Shown: positions 35,707-44,266, counted from the stretch's first letter. The stretch: DNA of 64,000 bases from Roseofilum capinflatum BLCC-M114 (GCF_030068505.1 NZ_JAQOSO010000101.1:62001-126000); one strand, 5' to 3'. The notes: generated from the letters alone by a model not told the origin. Numbers and translations: made by a program.

Positions 35707-37362
35707 TTACCAATTCTCTGATTCTGAGTCGGACTCTTCTAACCAATCATCTGGTTCAGAGAAGTTGGGGGGGAGGGGTTCGGGCACTTTCATGATAGAG
35801 ACGGGAGGAGTCCAAGGGGCGGTAGAATCGTTGTATTCTGAGGGTTCTGATTCACTTTGCGTGAGGGGATGGACGACGCGCTCGATCGCATCTTGAATGA
35901 AGGCTTTGACAAATTCATCCCGTTTATTAAGTTTGAATTGACGCTGCACAACTTCCGTGATTCCTCCGTCTCCCCAGTCTTGATCCTGGCGGAAGTATTC
36001 GATAAAGCTTTTCCCGGCAATGCGGGTTAAATAGGCGGCGGTGACTCCTTGAATGGCTTTGCCAACAATGAAGGTGGCGACATTGAGTTGTAGGGCGGTG
36101 GTGACTAATTTTAACGCTCCTTCTACGATGCCTAAACTGGTGAGAGTTTTAGCTAATGAAAGGGCTAATTCTCGCCCCCGTTCCATGTTTAATTCGCAGC
36201 CGTAGATGCGCCCCAATTCGACTACCATTTGGGCGTTGACGGCTGCTGTGGCAAGCAAATCGACGACGGGTAGAGGGGTGACGGCGATCGCCCCAGCTCC
36301 GATCCATTGGAACTGTTCCACGGTTTTATCGGCTTGCCGCTTGCGCTGGGTGTCCAAAATCCGCCGCGCATCCTCCCCTAGGGCGCTGGCTTGCATCAAA
36401 ATGTTATCGGCAACCAAATCTTCGCCTTCAGCTCTGAGAACGGCAGCTAGGCGGCGGATTAGGGGTAAAATAATCGGGTCTGGAACCACTAAATCGCCGG
36501 AGGGTAAAACGGCGGCTTGGGGGTTAGCGGCGATCGCCAATACATCACCACTGCTCATCAGTCCCTGTACCCGGTGTCGCAGTTCGCTTAAGATGCGCTC
36601 CCGGTCTTCATCCGTATACAAATCCGTCTTATTAAACACCAATAAGGAACGCTTGCCAATTTGGGCTAAGGCTTGCAGGGGTTCATATTCGGACTGCCGT
36701 AAATCATTATCAACCACAAATAGCAGTAAATCCGCTTGGGTGGCTAACTGGCGAGCCATTTGCCCGCGATCGCTCCCCGCATCCCCAATTTCCAGGATGC
36801 CGGGGGTATCCGTTATTAAGATTTCCCGGTTTAATCCCTTCAAGGGTAAATGATAAGTGTGCCCCTCTTGCGTCGTGCCGATAGTGGGTTGTACTTGACC
36901 CACCATTTGCCCCAACAAGCCATTAATTACCGAAGTTTTCCCTGATGACCCCGTACCAAAGACGACTACGCGCACATTACGACCCTGGAGACTCGATTCG
37001 ATTTGCCGCGATCGCTCCAGTAAGGCTTCCCGCGCCACCCGATCCTGAATCTTATCCATCTGCTGCCTAACCGCCTTCAGGGTTTCGGCTGCCGCTTCCT
37101 TTTTCTCCGTCGGAACCTTCACCACCCTTTGACTGCGGCTTTTGGTGGTTTTGCCCCCTTGGAACATCCAGGCATAATAAACAACACCCGCCAGTAACAC
37201 CCCCAACAGGGCAACAATCAACAATAAAACCACCGTTCCCAAGAGCGGGGACGTATAGGAAATTTGCAGGTAAAACCAGCGCAGGGCATCAATGAACCAC
37301 AGCATCAGCCCTAAGACCAGTGTAATACCGACAATCAGAATCAGGAGGCGAGGCAGGGGCAT
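35707..37362 (-). CDS. Membrane-anchored GTPase with DUF697 domain
   Basis: This 551-residue protein starts with two membrane helices (about 4-28 and 38-68), followed by a coiled linker. The G domain has P-loop GTGSSGKTSVIN near 137, DTPGILE as G3, and NKTDLY as G4. The region after about residue 330 (QWIGAGAIAVTPLPVVDLLA and AVNAQMVVELGRIYG) is a DUF697-type membrane-associated domain. The C-terminus is acidic and disordered. Such proteins are conserved in cyanobacteria and plastid-bearing lineages; their role is not settled. A tail-to-head STRR lies just upstream. Confidence 0.85.
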   Translation of the reverse strand: MPLPRLLILIVGITLVLGLMLWFIDALRWFYLQISYTSPLLGTVVLLLIVALLGVLLAGVVYYAWMFQGGKTTKSRSQRVVKVPTEKKEAAAETLKAVRQQMDKIQDRVAREALLERSRQIESSLQGRNVRVVVFGTGSSGKTSVINGLLGQMVGQVQPTIGTTQEGHTYHLPLKGLNREILITDTPGILEIGDAGSDRGQMARQLATQADLLLFVVDNDLRQSEYEPLQALAQIGKRSLLVFNKTDLYTDEDRERILSELRHRVQGLMSSGDVLAIAANPQAAVLPSGDLVVPDPIILPLIRRLAAVLRAEGEDLVADNILMQASALGEDARRILDTQRKRQADKTVEQFQWIGAGAIAVTPLPVVDLLATAAVNAQMVVELGRIYGCELNMERGRELALSLAKTLTSLGIVEGALKLVTTALQLNVATFIVGKAIQGVTAAYLTRIAGKSFIEYFRQDQDWGDGGITEVVQRQFKLNKRDEFVKAFIQDAIERVVHPLTQSESEPSEYNDSTAPWTPPVSIMKVPEPLPPNFSEPDDWLEESDSESENW

Positions 37363-37368
37363 TAGGAA

Positions 37369-37398
37369 TTAAAAATTAAAAATTAAAAATTAAAAATC
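37369..37398. repeat. AATTAAA tandem repeat
   Basis: About four copies of the 8-bp unit AATTAAAA fall a few bases upstream of the GTPase start codon, in its probable 5' untranslated region. It is short and AT-rich, and may influence promoter strength. Confidence 0.75.
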
Positions 37399-37471
37399 AA
37401 ATTACCTTACTCCCTGTTCCTTGGTAGGCTAAGGGAACACCTCTAGGGTAGCAAGTTTAGGAGGAAAGGAT

Positions 37472-37957
37472 ATGGGATGGTTAAATCAGGTGGTGGGTGC
37501 AGTCAGCGAGCAAGGCGGCTTAGGGCAGATTGGTGGACTGGTGAATACAGTGCAGCAATTATCCAATGATACTGGAGCAGATGAAGGGCAGATGCGATCG
37601 CTGCTTTCCGTCGTTGCCAACTTTTCCCAGTCCGCCTTGAAAGAACAAGAACCAGATCAAGCACAGAATCTCGTCAATCAGTATAGCGGACTTTCTGCCA
37701 ATCCCCTAGCAGTGCAAGCCCTCTTCAGTTTGCCCCAACTGCAAAATTTAATTCAGGTAGCTGCCGACAAAACCGGTTTACCAGCGAGTACCATTGAATC
37801 AGTTTTACCCACCGCCGTGCCCTTAGTGCTAAAAGTGGTGGAAATGGGAGCCAGTCAAGCGGAAAAAAACCCCGTTTTGAGCCGCTTACTCGATGCAGAT
37901 GGCGATGGAGATATTGATATTGCTGATTTAATGCAATTAGCCAGCCGTTATTTATAG
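37472..37957 (+). CDS. DUF937-like protein with C-terminal calcium-loop motif
   Basis: This 161-residue protein begins MGWLNQVVGAVSEQGGLG, with a helical, Gln/Ser/Ala-rich body that resembles DUF937-type proteins. It ends in DADGDGDIDIADLMQLA, an EF-hand- or dockerin-like calcium loop, with aspartates at the expected positions. There is no signal peptide. The ribosome site AGGAGG occurs just before the ATG. A function is not known; calcium-dependent binding or assembly is plausible. Downstream lies a large tandem repeat array. Confidence 0.7.
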   Translation: MGWLNQVVGAVSEQGGLGQIGGLVNTVQQLSNDTGADEGQMRSLLSVVANFSQSALKEQEPDQAQNLVNQYSGLSANPLAVQALFSLPQLQNLIQVAADKTGLPASTIESVLPTAVPLVLKVVEMGASQAEKNPVLSRLLDADGDGDIDIADLMQLASRYL

Positions 37958-37993
37958 CGCTTTACCCTAGGGATTTAGACTTTGGGTTTTTGG

Positions 37994-38205
37994 GAGTGCG
38001 AGCGTCTCGCTCCCTAGGGTAGATAAGAGCGAGCGTCTCGCTCGCTAGGATACATAACAGCGAGCAAGATGCTCCCTAGGGTAGATAAGAGCGAGCAAGA
38101 TGCTCCCTAGGGTAGATAAGAGCGAGCAAGATGCTCCCTAGGGTAGATAACAGTGAGCAAGATGCTCCCTAGGGTAGATAACAGCGAGCAAGATGCTCGC
38201 ACTCC
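37994..38205. repeat. Seven-unit 31-bp tandem repeat with internal hairpins
   Basis: The repeated TCCCTAGGGTAGATAA boundary recurs at 38011, 38073, 38104, 38135 and 38166, with variants at 38042 and 38197, an exact 31-bp period. Each unit contains a short inverted repeat, GAGCAAGATGCTC (earlier units GCGAGCGTCTCGCTC). The units are contiguous and nearly identical, without unique spacers, so it is not CRISPR. It lies between the DUF937-like gene and a Uma2 pair. Confidence 0.92.
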
Positions 38206-38302
38206 TTGGTTTGCAGTCACGCACTCATTACCGAATAGAATAAACCTTATAAATGAGGACTTTTAAGAGAACCCATTACCGCGCAAAGCACTGTATAAAA
38301 CC

Positions 38303-38878
38303 ATGACAGCATTCATTTTGCACAATCCCGAAACCGCATCCATTACCGATGAACAATTTTATCAACTTTGTGCAGCTAACCGTGACTTGCGACTAGAACG
38401 AACGGCAAAAGGAGACCTCATCATTATGCCACCCACTGGAGGAGGAACGGGAAACCGCAATTTAAAAATTGCTCAACAACTAGCTAATTGGACAGATAGG
38501 GACGGTACTGGAATTGGGTTTGATTCTTCCACCTGCTTTAAGCTGCCTCAAGGGGCTAATTTTTCCCCGGATGCCTCTTGGATACCTTTAGAAAAATGGG
38601 AAGCTTTAACTCCCGAACAGCAAGAGAAATTCCCACCCCTGTGTCCCGATTTTATCATCGAGCTGCGCTCTGCCAGCGACTCCTTAAAACCCCTGCAAGA
38701 GAAAATGCAGGAATATATGGATAATGGTTGTCAATTAGGTTGGCTGATTAATCCCCAAAACCGTCAAGTAGAAGTTTATCGTCAGGGACAAGAGAAACAA
38801 ATTTTAGACAATCCTGCGAGCTTATCCGGAGAAGAGGTTTTACCCGGATTCGTTTTAAATCTTTCCTTAATTTGGTAA
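38303..38878 (+). CDS. Uma2 family putative nuclease, first of a tandem pair
   Basis: This 191-residue Uma2 protein opens MTAFILHNPETASITDEQFY and has the conserved FDSSTCFKLP, FSPDASWIPLEKW, CPDFIIELRSASDSL, MQEYMDNGCQLGWLINPQNR and VEVYRQ stretches. The Asp, Glu and Lys positions of the PD-(D/E)XK-like site appear intact. It is followed 35 bp later by a near-identical copy, so the pair arose by tandem duplication. A function is not established for the family. Confidence 0.88.
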   Translation: MTAFILHNPETASITDEQFYQLCAANRDLRLERTAKGDLIIMPPTGGGTGNRNLKIAQQLANWTDRDGTGIGFDSSTCFKLPQGANFSPDASWIPLEKWEALTPEQQEKFPPLCPDFIIELRSASDSLKPLQEKMQEYMDNGCQLGWLINPQNRQVEVYRQGQEKQILDNPASLSGEEVLPGFVLNLSLIW

Positions 38879-38913
38879 ACCCCTGTCTTTGAGGAGAAAA
38901 AGGAGATCGAATC

Positions 38914-39489
38914 ATGACCGCATTCATTTTACACAATCCCGAAACCGCCTCCATTACCGATGAACAATTTTATCAACTTTGTGTAGCTAACCGTGACTTG
39001 CGGCTAGAACGAACAGCGAAAGGGGACTTAATCATTATGCCACCGACTGGAGGGGGAACGGGAAAGCGGAACTCAGAGATTAATCTAGATTTAGGTTTCT
39101 GGAATCGACAAACTCAATTAGGGGTTGTGTTTGATTCTTCCACTTGCTTTAAGCTGCCTAAAGGGGCTACTTTTTCCCCGGATGCGTCTTGGATACCTTT
39201 AGAAAAGTGGGAAGCCTTGAGCGCAGAAGAGCAAGAAAAATTCCCACCCCTGTGTCCCGATTTTATCATCGAATTGCGCTCTGCCAGCGACTCCTTAAAA
39301 TCCCTACAAGCAAAAATGCAGGAATATATGGATAATGGTTGTCGATTAGGTTGGCTCATCAATCCCCAAAACCGTCAAGTAGAAGTTTATCGTCAGGGAC
39401 AAGAGAAACAAATTTTAGATAATCCTGCCAACTTATCCGGAGAAGCAGTTTTACCTGGATTTATCTTAAATCTTTCCTTAATTTGGTAA
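38914..39489 (+). CDS. Uma2 family putative nuclease, second of a tandem pair
   Basis: This 191-residue protein is nearly identical in both ends and centre to the gene at 38303; the main divergence is residues about 53-73 (RNSEINLDLGFWNRQTQLGV against RNLKIAQQLANWTDRDGTGI). The family motifs are intact. A good ribosome site (GAGGAG) lies before the ATG. The clustered difference in one short block suggests gene conversion outside it or selection within it. Confidence 0.88.
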   Translation: MTAFILHNPETASITDEQFYQLCVANRDLRLERTAKGDLIIMPPTGGGTGKRNSEINLDLGFWNRQTQLGVVFDSSTCFKLPKGATFSPDASWIPLEKWEALSAEEQEKFPPLCPDFIIELRSASDSLKSLQAKMQEYMDNGCRLGWLINPQNRQVEVYRQGQEKQILDNPANLSGEAVLPGFILNLSLIW

Positions 39490-39533
39490 TCTGAAGTCAG
39501 ATTAAACGACCTCAATAATTCCCAAGTCTTGTA

Positions 39534-39592
39534 GAGGGGCGGGTTTTGGGTATTAATTTTTGGGTGTCCTAATTTTGGGTTAACCCGCACCT
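39534..39592. repeat. Dispersed repeat left of the MazF pair
   Basis: A 59-bp element starting AGGGGCGGGTTTTGGG and ending GGGTTAACCCGCACC. It matches the element at 40271-40330 in direct orientation and has inverted ends, GGGGCGGGTT against AACCCGC. The two copies bracket the toxin-antitoxin pair. Confidence 0.85.
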
Positions 39593-39604
39593 TGTATCTA
39601 CCAT

Positions 39605-39973
39605 TTACAATCCCAGTGTATGCCTCAATGCTGTATCAATCTCTGATGTCGGAATCGAGCCAATTACCCGATTAACCGCAGCAAGAGATATGGTGGCTAA
39701 ATTATCCGTCATAATCACTGAATCAGTCAGTAAACCCGACTGCCCTCCTACCGGAGAATTGAGTAAAATAGTTACCCGACTTGGATGGCCTGCTCGAAAC
39801 ATTCGACTCGTTATCATAGCCACAATAATCTGTGATAACCCCGTTTGTAAATGATCTGCTTGTACAATTAAAGCTGGTCTAGTTTTAGCAGAAGTCAGAT
39901 TAGAATTGGGGAAAAGCACTAAGGCCACATCACCCCGACTAACCGTTGGTTTTGGCTGCGTCATAGTTGTCAT
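39605..39973 (-). CDS. MazF/PemK-family toxin
   Basis: This 122-residue protein has the PemK/MazF endoribonuclease fold signature: RGDVALVLFPNSNLTSAKTRP followed by ALIVQAD, VAMITSRMF and LLTDSVIMTDNLATI. The start may be one of two nearby methionines (39973 or 39964). The toxin starts 35 bp inside the antitoxin gene. Such toxins cut mRNA, and the paired protein neutralises them. The key residues appear present, so this pair may be active, unlike the RelE pair at 20.0 kb. Confidence 0.88.
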   Translation of the reverse strand: MTTMTQPKPTVSRGDVALVLFPNSNLTSAKTRPALIVQADHLQTGLSQIIVAMITSRMFRAGHPSRVTILLNSPVGGQSGLLTDSVIMTDNLATISLAAVNRVIGSIPTSEIDTALRHTLGL

Positions 39974-40190
39974 AAATACTCATTTCTGGACTTTCCCACT
40001 CTTCTGCAAATGAGGCCAGACTCCCTTGTAAACGTGCCGCTTCCTCCTGAGTCATTCCCTGAGCCTCTAAGCTCATCTCATTGGACTCGACAAACGTTAC
40101 TACAACCGAAGTACCTTCCACCCAATCATCAGGCGGTTCAATCAGTTCTATCCATCCATGGCGATAAATCCCTTTAACCTGAGTAACCAT
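39939..40190 (-). CDS. Antitoxin of the MazF pair
   Basis: This 83-residue protein opens MVTQVKGIYRHGWIELIEPP and then has a VEGTSVVVTF strand and a helical acidic tail. The short beta N-terminus plus acidic helix is normal for antitoxins that bind DNA and block the toxin. It lies immediately upstream of the toxin with a 35-bp overlap, as usual. The antitoxin family itself is not certain from sequence alone. Confidence 0.75.
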   Translation of the reverse strand: MVTQVKGIYRHGWIELIEPPDDWVEGTSVVVTFVESNEMSLEAQGMTQEEAARLQGSLASFAEEWESPEMSIYDNYDAAKTNG

Positions 40191-40270
40191 TGCTTGTTCT
40201 CAAAACTGCAAATCTTAGGAAAAGTATACCAATTTAACTGCTCAATTAAAAATAAAAAATTGGAGTTTTT

Positions 40271-40330
40271 AGGGGCGAGTTTTGGGGATTAATTTTTGGG
40301 TAGCCTGATTTTGGGTTAACCCGCCCCTAC
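40271..40330. repeat. Dispersed repeat right of the MazF pair
   Basis: This 60-bp element is the second copy of the repeat at 39534-39592, in the same orientation, from AGGGGCGAGTTTTGGGG to GGGTTAACCCGCCCCTAC. Inverted ends GGGGCG and CGCCCC are clearer here. Confidence 0.85.
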
Positions 40331-40405
40331 AACATCCATAACTGATGCTGGAATTGGGAAGAAACCCGGTTTCTTTACACAGTAGATTTAGGTTAGAGAT
40401 TTAGG

Positions 40406-41137
40406 TTAGGCAAAGGCGGCGAGTTGGGCTTGCCAAATTGACCAATCATGGCCGCCATCCCAAATTTCCAGATGATGGGGAATGCCATTACGATTAAAAA
40501 TATCGCACAAGCGCAGATAATCGGAGAGACAGTGGTCATGTTGAGCGGTGAGCAGTTTCAGGTCAGTATTGGCTCCTCCTAATTCTAACCAGCGATCGCG
40601 GCCCATATTAGCCATATACGCCACTGGGTTAATAAAATGTAACTCCTTGGTGGTTTCCTCCCCATCCAACTCCACAATTCCCGGCAGCGTCGTCAAATCA
40701 TAGGTTCCCGACATAGAAATACACCGGCGGACAATATTCGGATAGCGCAGAGCCAAATTTAACGCATGGGTTGCCCCCAAAGAACAGCCAGCAGCCACCA
40801 AAAAATCATTTTGGGCTTCATCACAAGCATAGGGCATAAACTCCTTATACCAATGTTTCTCCAGCAATAACCAGCGCTGACGGCGTTCCTGAATCGTCAA
40901 TCCTGGAGCTAACAGGGTTTCCCAGTCCAAGGTATCCAAACAAAACACCTGAGTCCAGCCCATATCCAAATGTCGCCCCAGAGCAGCAATCAAACCCCGG
41001 TCTTCCGGGTCAAAGAACCGTCCATTGCTCGACGGAAACAACAGCATGGGATAGCCAGAATCCCCAAAATGCAAAACCTCCATTTCCCGTTGTAGAATCT
41101 GGGAATAGAACCGGAAATACCGACGACAATAAGCCAT
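40406..41137 (-). CDS. Alpha/beta-hydrolase esterase
   Basis: This 243-residue protein has an esterase fold of the EsterD/YqiA-like type: MLLFPSSNGRFFDPEDRG, then the nucleophile elbow VAAGCSLGATHALNLALRYP, and a C-terminal GGHDWSIWQ histidine. The oxyanion and catalytic serine (GCSLGA) match family members such as S-formylglutathione- and enterochelin-esterase-type proteins. There is no signal peptide. The natural substrate is unknown. The gene is transcribed alone, facing fmt. Confidence 0.85.
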   Translation of the reverse strand: MAYCRRYFRFYSQILQREMEVLHFGDSGYPMLLFPSSNGRFFDPEDRGLIAALGRHLDMGWTQVFCLDTLDWETLLAPGLTIQERRQRWLLLEKHWYKEFMPYACDEAQNDFLVAAGCSLGATHALNLALRYPNIVRRCISMSGTYDLTTLPGIVELDGEETTKELHFINPVAYMANMGRDRWLELGGANTDLKLLTAQHDHCLSDYLRLCDIFNRNGIPHHLEIWDGGHDWSIWQAQLAAFA

Positions 41138-41304
41138 AAAGTTTAAACTGAAAGCGTGAGTCAGAATTGAGCGATCGAGGACGGATACAGAATTGAAAGT
41201 CTAGAACATGGGTTTTGAACAACATCCTCCGGTAACTTAAAACAACAAGGTCATCCTTGTCCAATCCTTAACCGTTTCTCAAACATCATACAGAACCGTA
41301 ACCC

Positions 41305-42300
41305 ATGAGAGTTATTTTTTTTGGTACACCTGCCTTTGCTGTCCCCACCCTAGAGCAATTATTATCCCATCCCCAAATACAAGTCTTGGGGGTTGTCACC
41401 CAACCCGATAAACGCCGAGGTCGAGGGGGGAAAGCCATTCCCTCTGCCGTGAAAACCGTTGCCCTCCGGGAGACTTTACCCGTATGGCAACCGCAACGCA
41501 TCAAGAAGGACTCCTTGACTTTACAAGAATTAGAACAAATGCAAGCCGATGTATTTGTGGTGGTCGCCTATGGGCAAATTCTTTCCTCCAAGATTCTGAA
41601 GATGCCGAGACTCGGCTGCGTCAATGTCCATGGTTCCATTTTACCTCAATATCGGGGAGCGGCTCCTATCCAGTGGTGTCTCTATCATGGGGAAACGGAA
41701 ACCGGTATTACCACCATACTCATGGATAAGGGAATGGATACCGGGGATATGCTGCTCAAGTCCGTCACTCCCATCAGTTTATGGGATAATGCCCACACCC
41801 TAGGGGAGCGGTTGGCCCAGATGGGGGCAGAGTTATTAGTCGATACGTTGTTAAAACTCGATCAAGAGCAAGTAATCCCTATTCCCCAGGATAATCATTT
41901 AGCCACTTATGCCCCTTTGATTGATAAACCGGATTATCAATTAAATTGGGAACGCAGCGCCCTAGAGTTACATAACCAAGTACGGGGATTTTTTCCCTCT
42001 TGTGTGACTCAATTTCGCGATGGAGTTTTGAAGGTGATGGAAACCGCTCCCTTACTGACGGGTGACCATTTAGAATTGCCTGAAGAGTTCATGAAAGTCG
42101 AGCAAAATTTGCAGAATATGGCCTTAGAGAAGACCCAAGTAGGAGAAGTCGTTTTCCTTGCCAAAGGACTGGGGCCAGTCGTGAAAACGGGTAAAGGATT
42201 TTTAGTCTTGCGTCAAATCCAATTAGCCGGAAAACGGGCCCAATTGGGAGGTGATTTTATGAATGGCTCTCGCGTGCAAGGGGGAGAGGTTTTGAGTTAA
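41305..42300 (+). CDS. fmt: Methionyl-tRNA formyltransferase
   Basis: This 331-residue enzyme is Fmt. It opens [20 protein letters not shown], and contains [14 protein letters not shown], the catalytic region [19 protein letters not shown] with the Asn/His pair, and [18 protein letters not shown]. The C-terminal OB-like domain (about 210-331) includes [19 protein letters not shown]. It formylates initiator Met-tRNA using 10-formyl-tetrahydrofolate. Length and order of motifs are normal. Confidence 0.97.
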   Translation: MRVIFFGTPAFAVPTLEQLLSHPQIQVLGVVTQPDKRRGRGGKAIPSAVKTVALRETLPVWQPQRIKKDSLTLQELEQMQADVFVVVAYGQILSSKILKMPRLGCVNVHGSILPQYRGAAPIQWCLYHGETETGITTILMDKGMDTGDMLLKSVTPISLWDNAHTLGERLAQMGAELLVDTLLKLDQEQVIPIPQDNHLATYAPLIDKPDYQLNWERSALELHNQVRGFFPSCVTQFRDGVLKVMETAPLLTGDHLELPEEFMKVEQNLQNMALEKTQVGEVVFLAKGLGPVVKTGKGFLVLRQIQLAGKRAQLGGDFMNGSRVQGGEVLS

Positions 42301-42379
42301 AGCTCTCCCTCCTCATTGGTCATAACATTTCGTAATCTATGCCTACAATACAAGCAAAGATCAACGTGCAAGCATCCTT

Positions 42380-43141
42380 ATGTATCTCACCTATCTCGAT
42401 AGCAACTCTTGGTTACTCGAACTCGGAGGACAAAAGATTCTCCTTGACCCCTGGTTAGTCGGCCCCCTCGTCTTTGGTAACTTGCCCTGGTTATTTAAAG
42501 GATATCGTCCCCAAGACCGGGCCATTCCAGAAGGAGTCAATCTAGTCGTTCTCTCCCAGGGATTAGAAGATCATGCCCATCCCCAGACCCTGAAAGAGTT
42601 GAACAAAAATCTACCCGTCGTTGGCTCGCCGAATGCAGCCAAAGTCGTTGCAGAGTTCGGCTATACTGAAATTCATGCCCTAGATCATGGTCAAACCTAT
42701 CGCCTGAATGAGCAGGTCGAGATTCAAGCAGTTCCCGGTTCTCCCATTGGCCCCACTCTGGTGGAAAATGGCTATATCTTTAAGGAACTCTCTAGCGGCA
42801 AAACCGTTTATTATGAACCCCACGGTTATCATTCCCCTACACTGAAGGACAAGGGACGGATTGATGTAATTATTACGCCCATGATAGATCTGGGTTTACC
42901 GCTAGTCGGGCCGATTATTAAAGGAACCGAGAGTGCCCTCAAAGTCGCTGAATGGGTCAAGCCTCAAGTGATGTTACCCACAGCAGCCGGTGGTGATGTC
43001 AAGTTTGAAGGCTTGTTGATTTCCTTACTTAGAGCTGAGGGAACTGTAGAAGAATTTCAGCAAAAATTATCGGCTCATGGCTTAAGCACCCAAGCCCTCT
43101 CCCCTACTCCTGGAGAGCGGGTGGAAGTCCCGCTAAATTAG
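42380..43141 (+). CDS. MBL-fold protein with degenerate metal site
   Basis: This 253-residue protein has the start of a metallo-beta-lactamase fold, MYLTYLDSNSWLLELGGQKI followed by LLDPWLVGP. The usual HxHxDH metal motif is replaced by SQGLEDH, leaving only Asp and His. A His-bearing GYHSPTLKDKG and ITPMIDLGLP follow. Cyanobacterial and plastid members with this layout are conserved, so the variant is likely functional rather than decaying. It may bind one metal or none. Catalysis of a hydrolytic reaction is doubtful; it sits 79 bp after fmt. Confidence 0.75.
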   Translation: MYLTYLDSNSWLLELGGQKILLDPWLVGPLVFGNLPWLFKGYRPQDRAIPEGVNLVVLSQGLEDHAHPQTLKELNKNLPVVGSPNAAKVVAEFGYTEIHALDHGQTYRLNEQVEIQAVPGSPIGPTLVENGYIFKELSSGKTVYYEPHGYHSPTLKDKGRIDVIITPMIDLGLPLVGPIIKGTESALKVAEWVKPQVMLPTAAGGDVKFEGLLISLLRAEGTVEEFQQKLSAHGLSTQALSPTPGERVEVPLN

Positions 43142-43147
43142 CCTTGG

Positions 43148-43222
43148 GATAGGGAGGATGGGGAGGATGGGGAAGATGGGGAGGAGAGTAGAACAATTGC
43201 CCATTCCCTATTCCCCATTCCC
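43148..43222. repeat. GGGGAGGAT and CCCTATTCCCCATT tandem tract
   Basis: A GGGAGGAT-like repeat (43152-43186) is followed by a reverse-oriented STRR, ATTCCCTATTCCCCATTCCC (43203-43222). The tract lies in the gap before petN. STRR units of both orientations in one gap can form a weak hairpin. Confidence 0.75.
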
Positions 43223-43267
43223 TTGTATGATAAACAATGGAGTAATACTGTTGTTTTAAGATTAACT

Positions 43268-43357
43268 ATGGACATTCTCTCTTTAGGTTGGGTTTCCTTG
43301 CTGGTGATTTTCACCTTCTCTATCTCTATGGTCGTTTGGGCAAGAAACGGCTTCTAA
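43268..43357 (+). CDS. petN: Cytochrome b6f complex subunit PetN
   Basis: This 29-residue single-helix protein, [20 protein letters not shown] continuing to MVVWARNGF, is PetN (subunit VIII) almost exactly as known. It spans the thylakoid membrane at the periphery of the cytochrome b6f complex and stabilises it. It is too short for most gene finders. TATGAT at about 43226 is a -10 candidate. A second small membrane protein starts 21 bp later. Confidence 0.95.
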   Translation: MDILSLGWVSLLVIFTFSISMVVWARNGF

Positions 43358-43378
43358 GTACCATCTGAGGGAACGCTC

Positions 43379-43522
43379 ATGGAATCTCCACTTTTCACCA
43401 GTCTCGTCTGGGCAGCTTTTGCCCTATTGATCTTGGTAACAGGCGGAGTAGTTTATCTTACTTTAGTAGACTGGAACGATCGCCGCAGGCGACAAAATGA
43501 AGAGCGCGAAAATCGCTCTTAA
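43379..43522 (+). CDS. Small single-helix membrane protein downstream of petN
   Basis: This 47-residue protein has one membrane helix (about residues 8-30, LVWAAFALLILVTGGVVYLT) followed by a basic then acidic tail (DWNDRRRRQNEERENRS). The ATG is eight bases after GAGG (43367-43370), and the gene follows petN by 21 bp, so the two are probably co-transcribed. I do not recognise it as a known b6f or photosystem subunit. Position and size suggest a thylakoid membrane component, but that is inference only. Confidence 0.7.
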   Translation: MESPLFTSLVWAAFALLILVTGGVVYLTLVDWNDRRRRQNEERENRS

Positions 43523-43620
43523 TCTTCGTAATGAGGTCAATGGTGGTATTGGGTAATGGGGTGAGTCTCCTGAACCCAATGCCCTATTCCCTAGGATAGG
43601 TTCCCTAAATGTAAACAGCA

Positions 43621-44067
43621 ATGAAAGACTCAGATACGATCATCTTAAAAGCCTTCTTATTTGCCATAACCGAGTGTGCAGAAGAGTTGCCCTTAAGCCT
43701 CAATTTTGGGATTCATAAAGTAGTCAAAGATTGGGATAATGGAGACACAAAAGCTCTAGTTGCCCTAGAAGAACTCCTTTATAACTATGACGAAATTTTG
43801 CCCTTCTATCAACAAGCCTGTGTAGCGCTTCAGCAAAAACGGGTCAAACCAGAAACGGAAGAAATTATCTCAGAAATAGAGGAGGAAGCGGAAGAGATAG
43901 AGGAAGAACAAACAACGGCTTCCCCTTCCCTCCCCTTACCGAACTTAAAAACCGTTGGCTTTACGATTTTGCGTGCTGAAGATCCCCAAGGTGCAGCTCA
44001 ACGGAAATTAGAAGAGTATGATGCTTCTCCAGAGTGGTATTTGCAGTTAACACTTGATGCTTTATAG
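43621..44067 (+). CDS. Uncharacterised 148-residue protein
   Basis: This protein has a helical N-terminal half (AFLFAITECAEELPLSLNFG, and LVALEELLYNYDEILPFYQQ), a strongly acidic central stretch (about residues 78-100, rich in Glu) and a C-terminal part with TILRAEDPQGAAQRKLEEYD. No membrane helix, signal peptide or catalytic motif is visible. I do not recognise a family. It has its own upstream region of about 100 bp and lies before serS. Confidence 0.6.
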   Translation: MKDSDTIILKAFLFAITECAEELPLSLNFGIHKVVKDWDNGDTKALVALEELLYNYDEILPFYQQACVALQQKRVKPETEEIISEIEEEAEEIEEEQTTASPSLPLPNLKTVGFTILRAEDPQGAAQRKLEEYDASPEWYLQLTLDAL

Positions 44068-44266
44068 CGGCAGAAGGGTAAACCGAAACTGTGGTTTCTG
44101 GCTCTCGCGGCAAATGTTTTAAGATCTGTAACTCTACATCCATTGCTCTATCTCGCTTTTAGCTATTGATACTCTATTTTATTCTATCTTCATTATCGGA
44201 GAATGACAGAAAAGGAAGAACATAGGGATATACCGAACTAGCAAGATGATATTCTGATCGGTGTAG

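Noticed and set aside
36206-36853. 215-codon open frame antisense to the GTPase gene
   Set aside because: It is low-complexity (Ser/Ala/Arg-rich), unlike any family, and fully overlaps a well-supported gene on the other strand.
37994-38205. CRISPR array
   Set aside because: The 31-bp units are contiguous, with no unique spacers, and no cas gene is nearby.
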